From contig JAKPCK010000062.1 of assembly GCA_029553295.1 (NCBI GenBank), positions 1 to 61,176 on the forward strand: a DNA stretch of 61,176 nt. Reading direction: 5' to 3'. Below the pieces are notes generated by a model. The model made no database searches. It was given only the letters and a program-made list of their open reading frames with translations, and was not told the DNA's origin. The first letter of the stretch is position 1. Each line of letters opens with the position of its first letter. Shown here piece after piece: positions 35,344-43,867 of this stretch. The translations under genes were made by a program, and so were the position numbers. This stretch comes from Deltaproteobacteria bacterium. GTDB taxonomy: Bacteria; Desulfobacterota; Syntrophorhabdia; Syntrophorhabdales; Syntrophorhabdaceae.

Positions 35344-35706
35344 ATGAAAGATAAAAAGATATTAATTGTCGATGATGAGGAAAACATAAGGATCCTTTTT
35401 AAGGAGGAACTCGAGGAAGAGGGTTATGAGATAGATGTGGCGTCCAATGGATATGAGGCACTGGAAAAGATAAAAAAATCACCCTTTGACCTTGTGGTCT
35501 TGGATATAAAAATGCCGGGCATGGATGGTATCCAGACACTAAATGAGATCAAAAAGATAAAAAAGGACCAACATGTTATACTGTGCTCTGCCTATGGGGA
35601 GTTCAAGCAAGATTTTTCGAGCTGGATATCGGATGCCTATGTTGTAAAGTCTGCAGATACAGGTGAGCTTAAGAATACCATAAAGAATATACTTAATCTA
35701 ACATAG
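35344..35706 (+). CDS. Single-domain response regulator
   Basis: This 120-residue protein is a bare CheY-like receiver domain. The acidic pair is in LIVDDEENI, the phospho-acceptor is D54 in VVLDIKMPG, and the switch Lys is in AYVVKSAD. There is no output domain, so it acts by protein contact or passes phosphate onward. It follows the GAF-GAF histidine kinase after 15 bases. Confidence 0.92.
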   Translation: MKDKKILIVDDEENIRILFKEELEEEGYEIDVASNGYEALEKIKKSPFDLVVLDIKMPGMDGIQTLNEIKKIKKDQHVILCSAYGEFKQDFSSWISDAYVVKSADTGELKNTIKNILNLT

Positions 35707-35779
35707 GGCTAAGGATAAGTTAAATATAAACATCATAGACACAGAACATCTAATATAATGAATCATTAAAGGTAAAGAT

Positions 35780-38700
35780 ATGTTACACTTTTTTCTCAAA
35801 AAACAAAGTCATTTGGAATATTGTTTCAATGTGGAGGCATCAGCCCCCCTCTCCCAGGAGGAATTATTTGTTTTAAAGAATATACTGGCTGATGGGTTTA
35901 TTCTGGAGAGTATATACGACTCCTCTACCCTTGACCATGGCCAGGAAGTCATTGAGCTTGGCCCAAGGATGAACTTTGCAACAGCCTATTCTACCAACAT
36001 TGTCTCCATCTGCAAGACCTGTGGCCTTGAAAAGATTGTCAGGATTGAACGCTCCAGGCGTTATCTTTTTGTCCCAGGGTCAGACAGGGAAACATTTATA
36101 AGGGACAATCATGACAGGATGACCGAGTGCCTATATGAAAGACCCCTTGAGAGCTTTGAGACCGGGGTAATCCCTGAGGCTGTCTATGAGATACCTTTAA
36201 TAGAAAAGGGGCCAGATGCCCTCCTTGATGTCCCAGGTCTTGCCATGGATGAGTGGGACAGAAACCTATACTACAACTACTTTGTCAAGGAAGAGGGCAG
36301 GAACCCAACGATAGTAGAAATAAGGGACCTGGATAATGCAAACAGCGAACACTCCAGGCATGGTTATTTTAAGGGTAGACAGATTATAGACGGTATAGAG
36401 ATGCCCGAGACCCTTATGGATATAGTTAAATCAACATGGAAGGTAAATCCATCTAATAGCATCATAGCATTTAAGGATAACTCAAGCGGCATAGAAGGAT
36501 TTGAGTGCTGGACCATTATACCTGAAAAACCAGGGACCCCCTCTATGTTTAAAAGACAGAGGCTACTATACCATATTATATTCACTGCAGAGACACATAA
36601 TTTTCCAACAGGTGTGGCACCATTTCCCGGCGCTGAGACAGGAACAGGCGGCAGGATAAGGGACGTCCAGGCAACAGGCAGGGGCGGCCTCGTTGTGGCA
36701 GGCACTGCAGGTTACTGCACAGGAAACCTGCTGATCCCTGGTTATGATTTACCCTGGGAAACAAAGGATTTTCCTTATCCTTCAAACCTTGCCACGAACC
36801 TTGAAGTAGAGATTAAGGCCAGTGACGGTGCAAGTGATTATGGCAACAAATTCGGCGAGCCCATAATAGCGGGTTTTACCAGATCCTTTGACCAGAGGCT
36901 CCCCAATGGTGAACGCTGGGGCTGGGTCAAAAAGATTATGTTTACCGGGGGCATAGGCCAGATAGATGGAAGGCACACAGAAAAGGGCGAGGCAGAAAAA
37001 GGCATGCTTATAGTTCAGATAGGCGGCCCTGCCTATGGTATAGGTGTTGGGGGTGGGTCTGCCTCCAGCAAACTCCAGGGCGAAAACGAAGAGGAACTGG
37101 ACTTTAATGCTGTTCAACGTGGCGACGCAGAGATGGAACAGAAGATGAACAGGGTCATAAGGGCCTGTATAGAGATGGGGGATAGAAATCCCATAGTAAG
37201 CATACATGACCAGGGTGCAGGCGGGCCTGCCAATGTCTTAAAAGAGCTTGTGGAAAAGGCTGGGGGGAGGATAGAGATAAGGCGTATAAGGCTCGGTGAC
37301 CCTACGCTCTCGGTCTTAAAGATATGGATTGCCGAATATCAGGAGCGTTGTGGCCTGTTAATCAGACCGGAGAGGCTCTCTGAGCTGGAATATATATGCG
37401 AAAGAGAGAAGGTAAATTGTGAGGTCCTCGGAGAGGTCACGGGTGACGGCAGGTTTGTTGTCCATGACGAGATGGACGATTCAACGCCTGTCAACCTTAA
37501 TCTCTCCAGGGTCCTGGGGAATATGCCCCAAAAGACATTTCTGGATAAAAAGGTCAAAATGGGGTTAAGTCCTGTGGCTTTACCTCATGACCTCACCGTA
37601 GAGGATGCCCTGTCAAGGGTGCTAAAAGACCTTGCTGTAGGTTCTAAGAGGTTTTTGACTAATAAGGTAGACAGGAGCGTTACAGGCCTTATTGCGCAAC
37701 AGCAGTGCTGTGGACCCCTTCAATTGACGGTGGCGGATATGGCTGTTATTGCCCAGACCCATTTTGGATACACAGGGGCAGTCACCTCCATTGGAGAACA
37801 GCCCATCAAAATGCTTGTGGACCCTAAGGCAGGGGCAAGGATGTCAGTTGGCGAGGCAATAACAAATATTATGTGGGCATACATCGGACGCATTGAGGAT
37901 ATAAAATGTTCTGCCAACTGGATGTGGGCACCCAAGCTCCCAGGAGAGGGTGCTGCCCTCTATGAGGCAGTTGCGGCCATGAGTGAGGTGATGATAAAAC
38001 TCGGCATTGCAGTGGATGGTGGAAAGGACAGCCTCTCTATGGCCACAAAGGTGGGTGATGAAATAGTTAAGTCACCGAGAGAACTTGTTATATCTGCATA
38101 CGCAACAACGCCTGACATAACAAAGAAGGTAACCCCTGATATTAAAAAACCTGGTAAAACCGACCTCATATTTATTGACATTGCAAAAGGCAAGGTAAGG
38201 CTTGGTGGCTCCATCCTTGCATGTGTTTTCAAGCAAACAGGAAATAACCCACCGGATGTAGACGACCCCGCTCTTTTAAAGAGGACCTTTATGGCAATTC
38301 AGAGGCTTATTTCAGAGAAATTAATTCTATCAGGTCATGATATAAGTGATGGAGGGCTCATCGTTACAATCCTTGAGATGGCGTTTTCAGGTAATTGTGG
38401 CGTCCATATAAGGATGAACGGTGATTCAACGGCCATAGAGCGGTTTTTTGCAGAGGAATTGGGCGCAGTTATTGAATGCAAAAAAGAAGATATCCATAGG
38501 GTGGAAAATATACTTAAGGAATACGGTGTTGAGTTTTTTAATATCGGGGAAACGAAGACGGAAAAAGAAATCTTAATTGAATATAACGGCAGTATAGTTC
38601 TTCATGAAGATATGCAAGAATTGAGGTCCCTCTGGGAGGAAACATCATACCAGATAGAGAGATTGCAGGCAAATCCAAAATGCGCCGAACAGGAAAAAAA

Positions 38701-39613
38701 GAACATCTACGATAGAAAAGGACCTACATATGTACTCACCTTTGTCCCGGAGGAGACCCCGGCACATCTCTTTGAAGTAAATGATAAACCGAATGTGGCC
38801 ATTTTAAGAGAGGAAGGCAGTAACGGCGACAGAGAAATGACATCCGCCTTCTTTCACGCAGGATTTTCACCATGGGATATCACCATGACAGACCTCATAA
38901 ATAACAGGGTATCTCTGGAAAAATTTAGAGGTCTTGTTGCTGTCGGCGGATTTTCTTATGCTGATGTACCTGAGAGTGCAAAGGGCTGGGCATCTGTCAT
39001 AAGGTTCAATTGCAGACTGAAAGAGATGTTCGATGAATTTTACAGAAGACCGGATACGTTTTCGCTGGGTGTATGCAATGGCTGTCAGTTATTTGCCCTT
39101 TTAGGATGGGTGCCCTGGCAGGGCATAGAAGACAGAAGACAGCCGAGATTTGTAAAGAATCTATCGGGAAGGTTTGAATCAAGATGGGTCACTGTAAAGA
39201 TTAAAAAGAGCCCGGCGATTATGTTTGAAGGCATGGAAGGTTCAATACTGGGCGTGTGGGTTGCCCACGGTGAAGGAAGGGTGTATTTTCCCGACCCTAT
39301 TATATTGGAAGAAGTGCTGAGAAAAAATCTTGTACCCCTTGCCTTTGTTAACGACTATGGAATAGAGGACGGTTTTGAATCAGACATCCACCCCTTTAGC
39401 TATCCCTTTAATCCCAATGGTTCACCTTATGGCATAACAGGATTATGCACAGAAGATGGAAGGCATTTAGCAATTATGCCTCACCCTGAAAGGACATTTT
39501 TAAAATGGCAATGGCCATATATGCCCGAGGAGATGAATAAAGATTTAAAGGTATCGCCGTGGCTGAAGATGTTTCAAAATGCAAGGCTCTGGTGTGATAG
39601 AGTCAAAAAGTAA
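35780..39613 (+). CDS. purL: Phosphoribosylformylglycinamidine synthase, single-chain form
   Basis: The enzyme makes FGAM from FGAR, glutamine and ATP in purine synthesis. At 1277 residues it is the large fused form: an N-terminal PurS-like part, the PurL synthetase with ETHNFPTGVAPFPGAETGTGG and GKDSLS, and a C-terminal glutamine amidotransferase. In the amidotransferase the nucleophile is C1099 (GVCNGCQ) and the His-Glu pair is in MPHPER. This is the type best known from enterobacteria and eukaryotes, whereas many other bacteria have separate PurS/PurQ/PurL. The RBS AAAGG lies 8 bases upstream. A PurN-like gene follows. Confidence 0.96.
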   Translation: MLHFFLKKQSHLEYCFNVEASAPLSQEELFVLKNILADGFILESIYDSSTLDHGQEVIELGPRMNFATAYSTNIVSICKTCGLEKIVRIERSRRYLFVPGSDRETFIRDNHDRMTECLYERPLESFETGVIPEAVYEIPLIEKGPDALLDVPGLAMDEWDRNLYYNYFVKEEGRNPTIVEIRDLDNANSEHSRHGYFKGRQIIDGIEMPETLMDIVKSTWKVNPSNSIIAFKDNSSGIEGFECWTIIPEKPGTPSMFKRQRLLYHIIFTAETHNFPTGVAPFPGAETGTGGRIRDVQATGRGGLVVAGTAGYCTGNLLIPGYDLPWETKDFPYPSNLATNLEVEIKASDGASDYGNKFGEPIIAGFTRSFDQRLPNGERWGWVKKIMFTGGIGQIDGRHTEKGEAEKGMLIVQIGGPAYGIGVGGGSASSKLQGENEEELDFNAVQRGDAEMEQKMNRVIRACIEMGDRNPIVSIHDQGAGGPANVLKELVEKAGGRIEIRRIRLGDPTLSVLKIWIAEYQERCGLLIRPERLSELEYICEREKVNCEVLGEVTGDGRFVVHDEMDDSTPVNLNLSRVLGNMPQKTFLDKKVKMGLSPVALPHDLTVEDALSRVLKDLAVGSKRFLTNKVDRSVTGLIAQQQCCGPLQLTVADMAVIAQTHFGYTGAVTSIGEQPIKMLVDPKAGARMSVGEAITNIMWAYIGRIEDIKCSANWMWAPKLPGEGAALYEAVAAMSEVMIKLGIAVDGGKDSLSMATKVGDEIVKSPRELVISAYATTPDITKKVTPDIKKPGKTDLIFIDIAKGKVRLGGSILACVFKQTGNNPPDVDDPALLKRTFMAIQRLISEKLILSGHDISDGGLIVTILEMAFSGNCGVHIRMNGDSTAIERFFAEELGAVIECKKEDIHRVENILKEYGVEFFNIGETKTEKEILIEYNGSIVLHEDMQELRSLWEETSYQIERLQANPKCAEQEKKNIYDRKGPTYVLTFVPEETPAHLFEVNDKPNVAILREEGSNGDREMTSAFFHAGFSPWDITMTDLINNRVSLEKFRGLVAVGGFSYADVPESAKGWASVIRFNCRLKEMFDEFYRRPDTFSLGVCNGCQLFALLGWVPWQGIEDRRQPRFVKNLSGRFESRWVTVKIKKSPAIMFEGMEGSILGVWVAHGEGRVYFPDPIILEEVLRKNLVPLAFVNDYGIEDGFESDIHPFSYPFNPNGSPYGITGLCTEDGRHLAIMPHPERTFLKWQWPYMPEEMNKDLKVSPWLKMFQNARLWCDRVKK

Positions 39614-39616
39614 TAT

Positions 39617-39645
39617 TTGACTTGTTTTTTTCATTCTGTTAGAGT
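39617..39645 (+). promoter_or_regulatory. Possible promoter for the PurN-like gene
   Basis: TTGACT (39617-39622) and TAGAGT (39640-39645) are separated by 17 bases, 24 bases before the ATG. The -10 element is weak. Confidence 0.35.
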
Positions 39646-39668
39646 TTCTTTAAAAAAGACAGGAGAAG

Positions 39669-40541
39669 ATGAGATTGAAAGGAAAGCCTGTTTTTATTCC
39701 TTCTGATAGGCCATTAAGATATGCCTGTGGTGTCTCGGGCTCCGGGACAAATTACGATAAAATCTATGAGGCAGACCCCAAAAAACCACACATTGTGTTC
39801 AGTAATGCCCCGGATTGTGCAGGTGTTAAAAAGGCAATGGAAAGAAATGTCCCGGTTGTTACCTTAGACTCTAATATATATTTTAAAAAGATGTGGGGCA
39901 TAGAGAAGGTCCCCCGATATAGTGTAGAGAGAAATAGCTATGATATGGCAGTTATGACCCTTGTGGAGCAGGGGCTGAAAGGTGAGCCGGATTTAATCTG
40001 TCTTGCCGGATATGACCTGTGGATTGGCGACTGGATGGCAAAAAGGTATTTCCCGAGGATTTTGAATGTGCATCCCGGAGATTCAAGGAAATATACAGGT
40101 CTTGGCTGGAGACCCACTGCAAAGGCAATTATTGCAGGTGAAAAAAGTGTAAAATCAACGGTGTTTTTTGTGGATGAGAGCGATGATGGAGGCCCTGTAT
40201 TAATCCAGTCAAGGTCCATTCCTTTATCAAGATGGGATGAAAAGCTATATGATGTAAAGAAATTCATAGAAAAAATGGAGATAAAAAACCTTACTGATTT
40301 TAGAGAAAAGGCAAAGCAAGAAGGAAATAATCTGGATATAGCCTTAGAGGCTGTGTCAAAAGAGATCCAGGATGTGTTAAAAGAAGAAGGGGACTGGATG
40401 ATTTATCCCTTTGCAGTGCATAACCTCATTACCAAGGGCAGGGTAGCCCTTGACGGCAGGAAGGTATACATCGACGGGGTAGAGATGCCGGATGAGGGCT
40501 GGCAGGTAGATACCTACGGTTATGCCGATAGTATTAAATAA
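39669..40541 (+). CDS. Extended PurN-like formyltransferase
   Basis: The 290-residue protein looks like a divergent phosphoribosylglycinamide formyltransferase, which makes FGAR, the substrate of the PurL upstream. The phosphate-binding GVSGSGTNYDKI, the catalytic Asn and His in ILNVHPGDSRKYTGLGWR, and the catalytic Asp in VDESDDGGPVL all match PurN. It is about 90 residues longer than usual PurN, with insertions such as SNIYFKKMWGIEKVPRY and a C-terminal extension. It may be a bona fide PurN variant or a formyltransferase with another substrate. RBS (AGGAGAAG) is excellent. Confidence 0.75.
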   Translation: MRLKGKPVFIPSDRPLRYACGVSGSGTNYDKIYEADPKKPHIVFSNAPDCAGVKKAMERNVPVVTLDSNIYFKKMWGIEKVPRYSVERNSYDMAVMTLVEQGLKGEPDLICLAGYDLWIGDWMAKRYFPRILNVHPGDSRKYTGLGWRPTAKAIIAGEKSVKSTVFFVDESDDGGPVLIQSRSIPLSRWDEKLYDVKKFIEKMEIKNLTDFREKAKQEGNNLDIALEAVSKEIQDVLKEEGDWMIYPFAVHNLITKGRVALDGRKVYIDGVEMPDEGWQVDTYGYADSIK

Positions 40542-40553
40542 AAAAATATTTTC

Positions 40554-40628
40554 GGGGGTGTAGCTCAGAGGGAGAGCACCTCGTTCGCAACGAGGGGGTC
40601 GAGGGTTCAATCCCCTTCACCTCCACCA
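40554..40628 (+). tRNA. tRNA-Ala (anticodon CGC), CCA encoded
   Basis: The acceptor stem GGGGGTG (40554-40560) pairs with CACCTCC (40618-40624) through seven pairs including one G-U. The D-arm AGCTCAGAGGGAGAGC is standard. The anticodon stem CCTCG/CGAGG encloses the 7-base loop TTCGCAA, giving anticodon CGC, which reads GCG (alanine). The T-arm contains GGTTCAATCC. The discriminator A and the CCA end are encoded. It begins 12 bases after the PurN-like gene. Confidence 0.96.
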
Positions 40629-41003
40629 GTAAAATAAATTTGTTACAAAACATAAAAATAGTGGCCATCTTAGAAATAGATATTCATTCTATTAAATTTA
40701 GAAATTTTTATGTTACTATTGACCTCTATTAATTTATCACATCCAATTTGGCCTCTATTGTATCATTACACAAGGGGGGATGAGCAGATATGGCAGGAAG
40801 GGGGTGTAAATGTCCAGAAGAATTTTAACTGCTATGTAGTGTGTGCCTATAAATATCCTCAATGATTTTTCTTAAAAATTTAGATTTGACATAATAAAAA
40901 AGCTGCCAATTGAAGGATGTGAAGGGCAAGGTGGTTGCTACAGGCTTGTTGGTCTTATTATGTTTGACTTTTTAAATAAATATAATCTATAATCCAAAAT
41001 ACT
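40629..41003. other. Intergenic stretch, 375 bases
   Basis: No gene is supported here. It is AT-rich and contains a promoter at its right end (40964-40993). It also holds two tandem 9-codon ORFs (40780-40809 and 40810-40839), each starting ATG-TCC/AGC; they are too short to call. Confidence 0.6.
40964..40993 (+). promoter_or_regulatory. Promoter giving a nearly leaderless lipoprotein mRNA
   Basis: TTGACT (40964-40969) and TATAAT (40988-40993) are separated by 18 bases. The ATG at 41004 is only 10 bases beyond the -10 box and there is no ribosome binding site in between. Transcription would therefore start within a few bases of the ATG, which suggests leaderless translation. Confidence 0.5.
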
Positions 41004-42224
41004 ATGAAGAAAAATGTCATTTTATTTTTGTTAGCGGCCCTTTTATTGGTTTCCTGCAGCTCAAGCCCTGCTAAAAAAGATGCCAAAAAGACCCCTGAGC
41101 AGCAAAAGACCCAGAGGATTGAAAAGATCGAGGAGTCAGAGCCTAAACCAGGGGATATAAAGGTAATAGATGGGGTGGATTATATCTATGCAAGAAACAG
41201 GAGATATATGTTAAACCCCTATGAGCCAGAATATGTATGGATAAGGAAAGACCAGTATTCTCCTGGATTTGGCGAGTCTATCTTATCATCTGGCAGATCT
41301 GCCAAGGAAAAGGCAGAGATCGACAAGAGGATAGCAAAGCTTGAAGAGGAATTGAAGAAGAAAAACATTGCCCCGCAGATGGTATACCCTACCCAGCTCG
41401 GAATGCTACCCCCGGGTATGGGGTATTTCCCAGCCCTTACCATGATAACCTTCAACTATCCATCCCCTAAGATGAAAAGGCGTGTAATAGTCCTGCCCAT
41501 TACAGACCAGACCAATTATAAAGAAGAGCATATGGGTGAACTGGCCACAAGGAGGCTTATCTCAAGGCTCGAAGGGACAGGGACAATAATATGTGTTGAC
41601 CCTAATACGATTAACCTGCCAGGTAACCTGACAAGTCAGGAATCCATGAAGGTGCTCAATGAACTATACGGTGTTCAGGCCATAGTAAAAGGGGTTTTAT
41701 CAGACATATACACAAGTTCCACAAAGATAGAGGGCAAGGATGACAAGGAGACATCATTTGCCATATCCCGAATATCCGTTGAGATATACAACACGGAGAC
41801 AGGCATTATCTTGAAACAGCTTTCAGGGAGAAACCCTGTTTTCTTAACAAAGGAGAGGGGCGATCTAAGCTCTGAAAAGGCCAAGATAAAGGCAATAGAC
41901 CTCTCCATTGAGGTTATAGCAGAAGACCTTTTAAAGGCCATCCTCACCCTTGATTGGCATGCAAGGATTGCATCCCTTGAGAATGGAAAGATTTATATAA
42001 ATGCAGGGAGGCTGTCAGGCTTAGAAAAAGGGAATATCTTAGAGGTATACTCACCCGGTGAGCAGATAGTGGATTCCAAGACCAAAACACCCCTGGGAAA
42101 GATAAAGGGGAGCTACAAAGGCGAGATCGAGGTATCTGAACTCTTTGGTGTAGATGCATCATGGGCAAAGGTCAAGAAGGGTAGTAATTTCTCACCTACA
42201 GACCTGGTATATCTAAAAAAATAA
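41004..42224 (+). CDS. Lipoprotein with CsgG/FlgT-like domains, function unknown
   Basis: The 406-residue lipoprotein begins with a signal peptide and lipobox (LLLVSC, Cys near residue 18), followed by a Lys/Ser-rich linker. The middle (RRVIVLPITDQTNYKEE, then ATRRLISRLEGTGTIICVD) resembles CsgG/FlgT-like periplasmic domains. The C-terminus (KIYINAGRLSGLEKGNILEV, LGKIKGSYKGEIEV) resembles the FlgT C-terminal beta-domain. It probably sits at the outer membrane as part of a secretion, motility or assembly device, but there are no flagellar genes nearby. A hairpin terminator follows. Confidence 0.75.
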   Translation: MKKNVILFLLAALLLVSCSSSPAKKDAKKTPEQQKTQRIEKIEESEPKPGDIKVIDGVDYIYARNRRYMLNPYEPEYVWIRKDQYSPGFGESILSSGRSAKEKAEIDKRIAKLEEELKKKNIAPQMVYPTQLGMLPPGMGYFPALTMITFNYPSPKMKRRVIVLPITDQTNYKEEHMGELATRRLISRLEGTGTIICVDPNTINLPGNLTSQESMKVLNELYGVQAIVKGVLSDIYTSSTKIEGKDDKETSFAISRISVEIYNTETGIILKQLSGRNPVFLTKERGDLSSEKAKIKAIDLSIEVIAEDLLKAILTLDWHARIASLENGKIYINAGRLSGLEKGNILEVYSPGEQIVDSKTKTPLGKIKGSYKGEIEVSELFGVDASWAKVKKGSNFSPTDLVYLKK

Positions 42225-42240
42225 TCAGAACATACTGTTG

Positions 42241-42256
42241 TGTTTCATGTGAAACA
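42241..42256. promoter_or_regulatory. parS-like ParB-binding site, second copy
   Basis: TGTTTCATGTGAAACA matches the 16-base parS consensus TGTTTCACGTGAAACA except for one base at the centre. It lies between convergent genes about 11.8 kb from the site at 30400-30413. Confidence 0.6.
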
Positions 42257-42262
42257 ACATAA

Positions 42263-42290
42263 GACCCTTGCAAACCCTGCAAGGGTCTTT
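42263..42290. terminator. Strong intrinsic terminator between convergent genes
   Basis: GACCCTTGCA (42263-42272) and TGCAAGGGTC (42278-42287) form a perfect 10-pair stem with a 5-base loop, followed by TTTATTTC on the plus strand. It ends the lipoprotein gene. It also abuts the stop codon of the minus-strand isochorismatase-like gene, so it may act in both directions. Confidence 0.8.
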
Positions 42291-42849
42291 ATTTCACGAG
42301 CTGTAGGGCTGCCTTAAATTCTTCTGTGCCTGCCTTTTGCAGGAGTTCGTATATAAACATCTCTGTAGATGTTATAATAACCCCTGCCTGTCTCATCCTC
42401 TCTATGGCAGTCAACCTATTCTCCCTTGTCCTTGAAGATGTGGCATCCTCTATAACATGGACATCAAACCCTGATAGGCCTGATAAGGCAGTCTGGGCTA
42501 CACAGATATGGGCCTCAACCCCAGTCAGCACAAGGGTCTTTTTCCCTGATGATTTTATCTGTTCTGAAAAAATATCATTATTAAAACAATTAAAGTGGAT
42601 TTTGGTGATAGGGGATACATCTATGAGCTCGTTTTTTAGCTCAGGGAGGGTTGCGCCGAGCTTTTCTTGTTCTGTGATAACTACTGGCAGCCCAATAATC
42701 CTTGAAAACCTGGCAAGCCTTATAGCATTTTCCAACACCCTCTCCCTTTCTGCAATGACAGGCATCAGGCGTTCCTGTATATCTATGAATATTAAAATAC
42801 AGGTCTCTCTAATTATCAAATGTTCAGCAGGGCTAGCGTTTTCCATCAA
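42289..42849 (-). CDS. Isochorismatase-family cysteine hydrolase
   Basis: The 186-residue hydrolase has the catalytic triad layout of the family. The Asp is in FIDIQERLMPVI, the Lys is in PITKIHFNCF, and the nucleophilic Cys is in LTGVEAHICVAQTAL. Family members hydrolyse isochorismate, nicotinamide or other amides; this subgroup is generic. It is the last gene of a minus-strand run, 18 bases after the flavodoxin-like gene. Confidence 0.88.
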   Translation of the reverse strand: MMENASPAEHLIIRETCILIFIDIQERLMPVIAERERVLENAIRLARFSRIIGLPVVITEQEKLGATLPELKNELIDVSPITKIHFNCFNNDIFSEQIKSSGKKTLVLTGVEAHICVAQTALSGLSGFDVHVIEDATSSRTRENRLTAIERMRQAGVIITSTEMFIYELLQKAGTEEFKAALQLVK

Positions 42850-42867
42850 ATCACCTGTTTCTTTTCT

Positions 42868-43350
42868 TTATTTTTTTAATCTTTTCACAAGATTTGCCAC
42901 CCTCTGGCCAAGTTTCATGGCATTGGAAATGGTTTTTTCATCCGGGGCCCCTGTGCATGCAACACCGTAATGACCTGTGGCATCCATGGGGTCGCCAACG
43001 ATTATCATCCCATAGATTAAAAGTGCCTGTATTATGGAGAACATGGTTGTCTCTTTTCCCCCTGAGGGGTCTCCAGAGGTAGAAAAGGCAGCCCCTATCT
43101 TGTCCGCCATCTGCCTTCTGATGCCTACAAATTTATCAAACACCTCTTTCATCTCTGCTGCCATGGTACCGAAATAGACAGGAGAGCCGGCTATTATACC
43201 ATCAGAGGCGAGAAAATCCTCCTTTGTCACCTCACCCACTGATTTTAATACGCACCCTACCCCTTCTACTTCACGGACGCCCTTTGCTATTGCCTCGGCA
43301 AGTTTTTTTGTATTGCCCCCTCTTGTATAATACATAACAAGGACCTGCAT
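42868..43350 (-). CDS. Flavodoxin-like NAD(P)H-dependent oxidoreductase, WrbA-like
   Basis: The 160-residue flavodoxin-fold protein has the FMN phosphate loop MYYTRGGNTKKLAEAI at the N-terminus, then GSPVYFGTMAAEMKEVFDKF and the AFSTSGDPSGGKETT loop. These match WrbA-like NAD(P)H:quinone oxidoreductases, although it is shorter than WrbA (about 200 residues). It probably carries electrons to a quinone or an unknown partner. The RBS is AGGAGG just upstream. Confidence 0.85.
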   Translation of the reverse strand: MQVLVMYYTRGGNTKKLAEAIAKGVREVEGVGCVLKSVGEVTKEDFLASDGIIAGSPVYFGTMAAEMKEVFDKFVGIRRQMADKIGAAFSTSGDPSGGKETTMFSIIQALLIYGMIIVGDPMDATGHYGVACTGAPDEKTISNAMKLGQRVANLVKRLKK

Positions 43351-43423
43351 ATGACCTCCTGAAAAAATATTATTTCAATACCTTTGTTGATATAACGAGG
43401 AAACCTTCCCCATAGACCTCATC

Positions 43424-43867
43424 TCATGATATCTCTTGATTTGAGATAAGGACCATTATAGTTTTATCCCCATCCCAGAAAAACCTCTCTAAACCCTTTA
43501 CCATTTCTTCACCTCTACCATATTTTTTAAATAAAAATTTCTTTAAGATGATAAAATTGCGAAGGTCTTTTACCTTTAATGTAACAGAGACAAACCTGTC
43601 CTTAAAAAATTCGTAATCAATGCTGTCTATCTCTGCACCGCCGAAGGACTTTATATCATTATCTCTTTTAAAAACCCTTATCTCCTTGGGGATACCTTTC
43701 TTTTCAATATTTGTCATACCCTTTAAGACACCTATCTCTGTCCCCCATTTAATTCCATTAAACCCATCAGGCTCATTGGGAAAGGCAATGCCATATTTAT
43801 GGATAGACAAAAGAGATGTGAATGCAATAATAGCAATAAAACATAGCCTTGATACTTTTACTGTCAT
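43424..43867 (-). CDS. Small exported protein ending at an in-frame TGA
   Basis: The 147-residue protein has an N-terminal signal peptide (hydrophobic RLCFIAIIAFTSLLS). The mature part contains PDGFNGIKWGTE and later RFFWDGDKTIMVLISNQEIS, which I recognise as a widespread uncharacterised deltaproteobacterial exported family. In that family the sequence continues beyond the EIS motif with another strand. Here a TGA (43426-43424) follows, and the same frame continues with 17 codons (DEVYGEGFLVISTKVLK) to TAA at 43372-43370. It may be truncated by a nonsense change, read through, or, least likely, use selenocysteine. The start overlaps hpt by 4 bases. Confidence 0.65.
   Translation of the reverse strand: MTVKVSRLCFIAIIAFTSLLSIHKYGIAFPNEPDGFNGIKWGTEIGVLKGMTNIEKKGIPKEIRVFKRDNDIKSFGGAEIDSIDYEFFKDRFVSVTLKVKDLRNFIILKKFLFKKYGRGEEMVKGLERFFWDGDKTIMVLISNQEIS

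Noticed and set aside
40780-40839. Two tandem 9-codon ORFs (MSRYGRKGV and MSRRILTAM) with G-rich sequence upstream
   Set aside because: They are too short to be supported as genes and show no context. They may be chance or decayed sequence.
40886-40920. TTGACA at about 40886 as a promoter in the intergenic region
   Set aside because: No acceptable -10 element occurs 16-18 bases downstream.
43391-43426. Selenocysteine insertion element after the TGA
   Set aside because: The hairpin is small, no Sec machinery is in the window, and the family has no redox Cys at this point as far as I recall. Kept only as a remote alternative.
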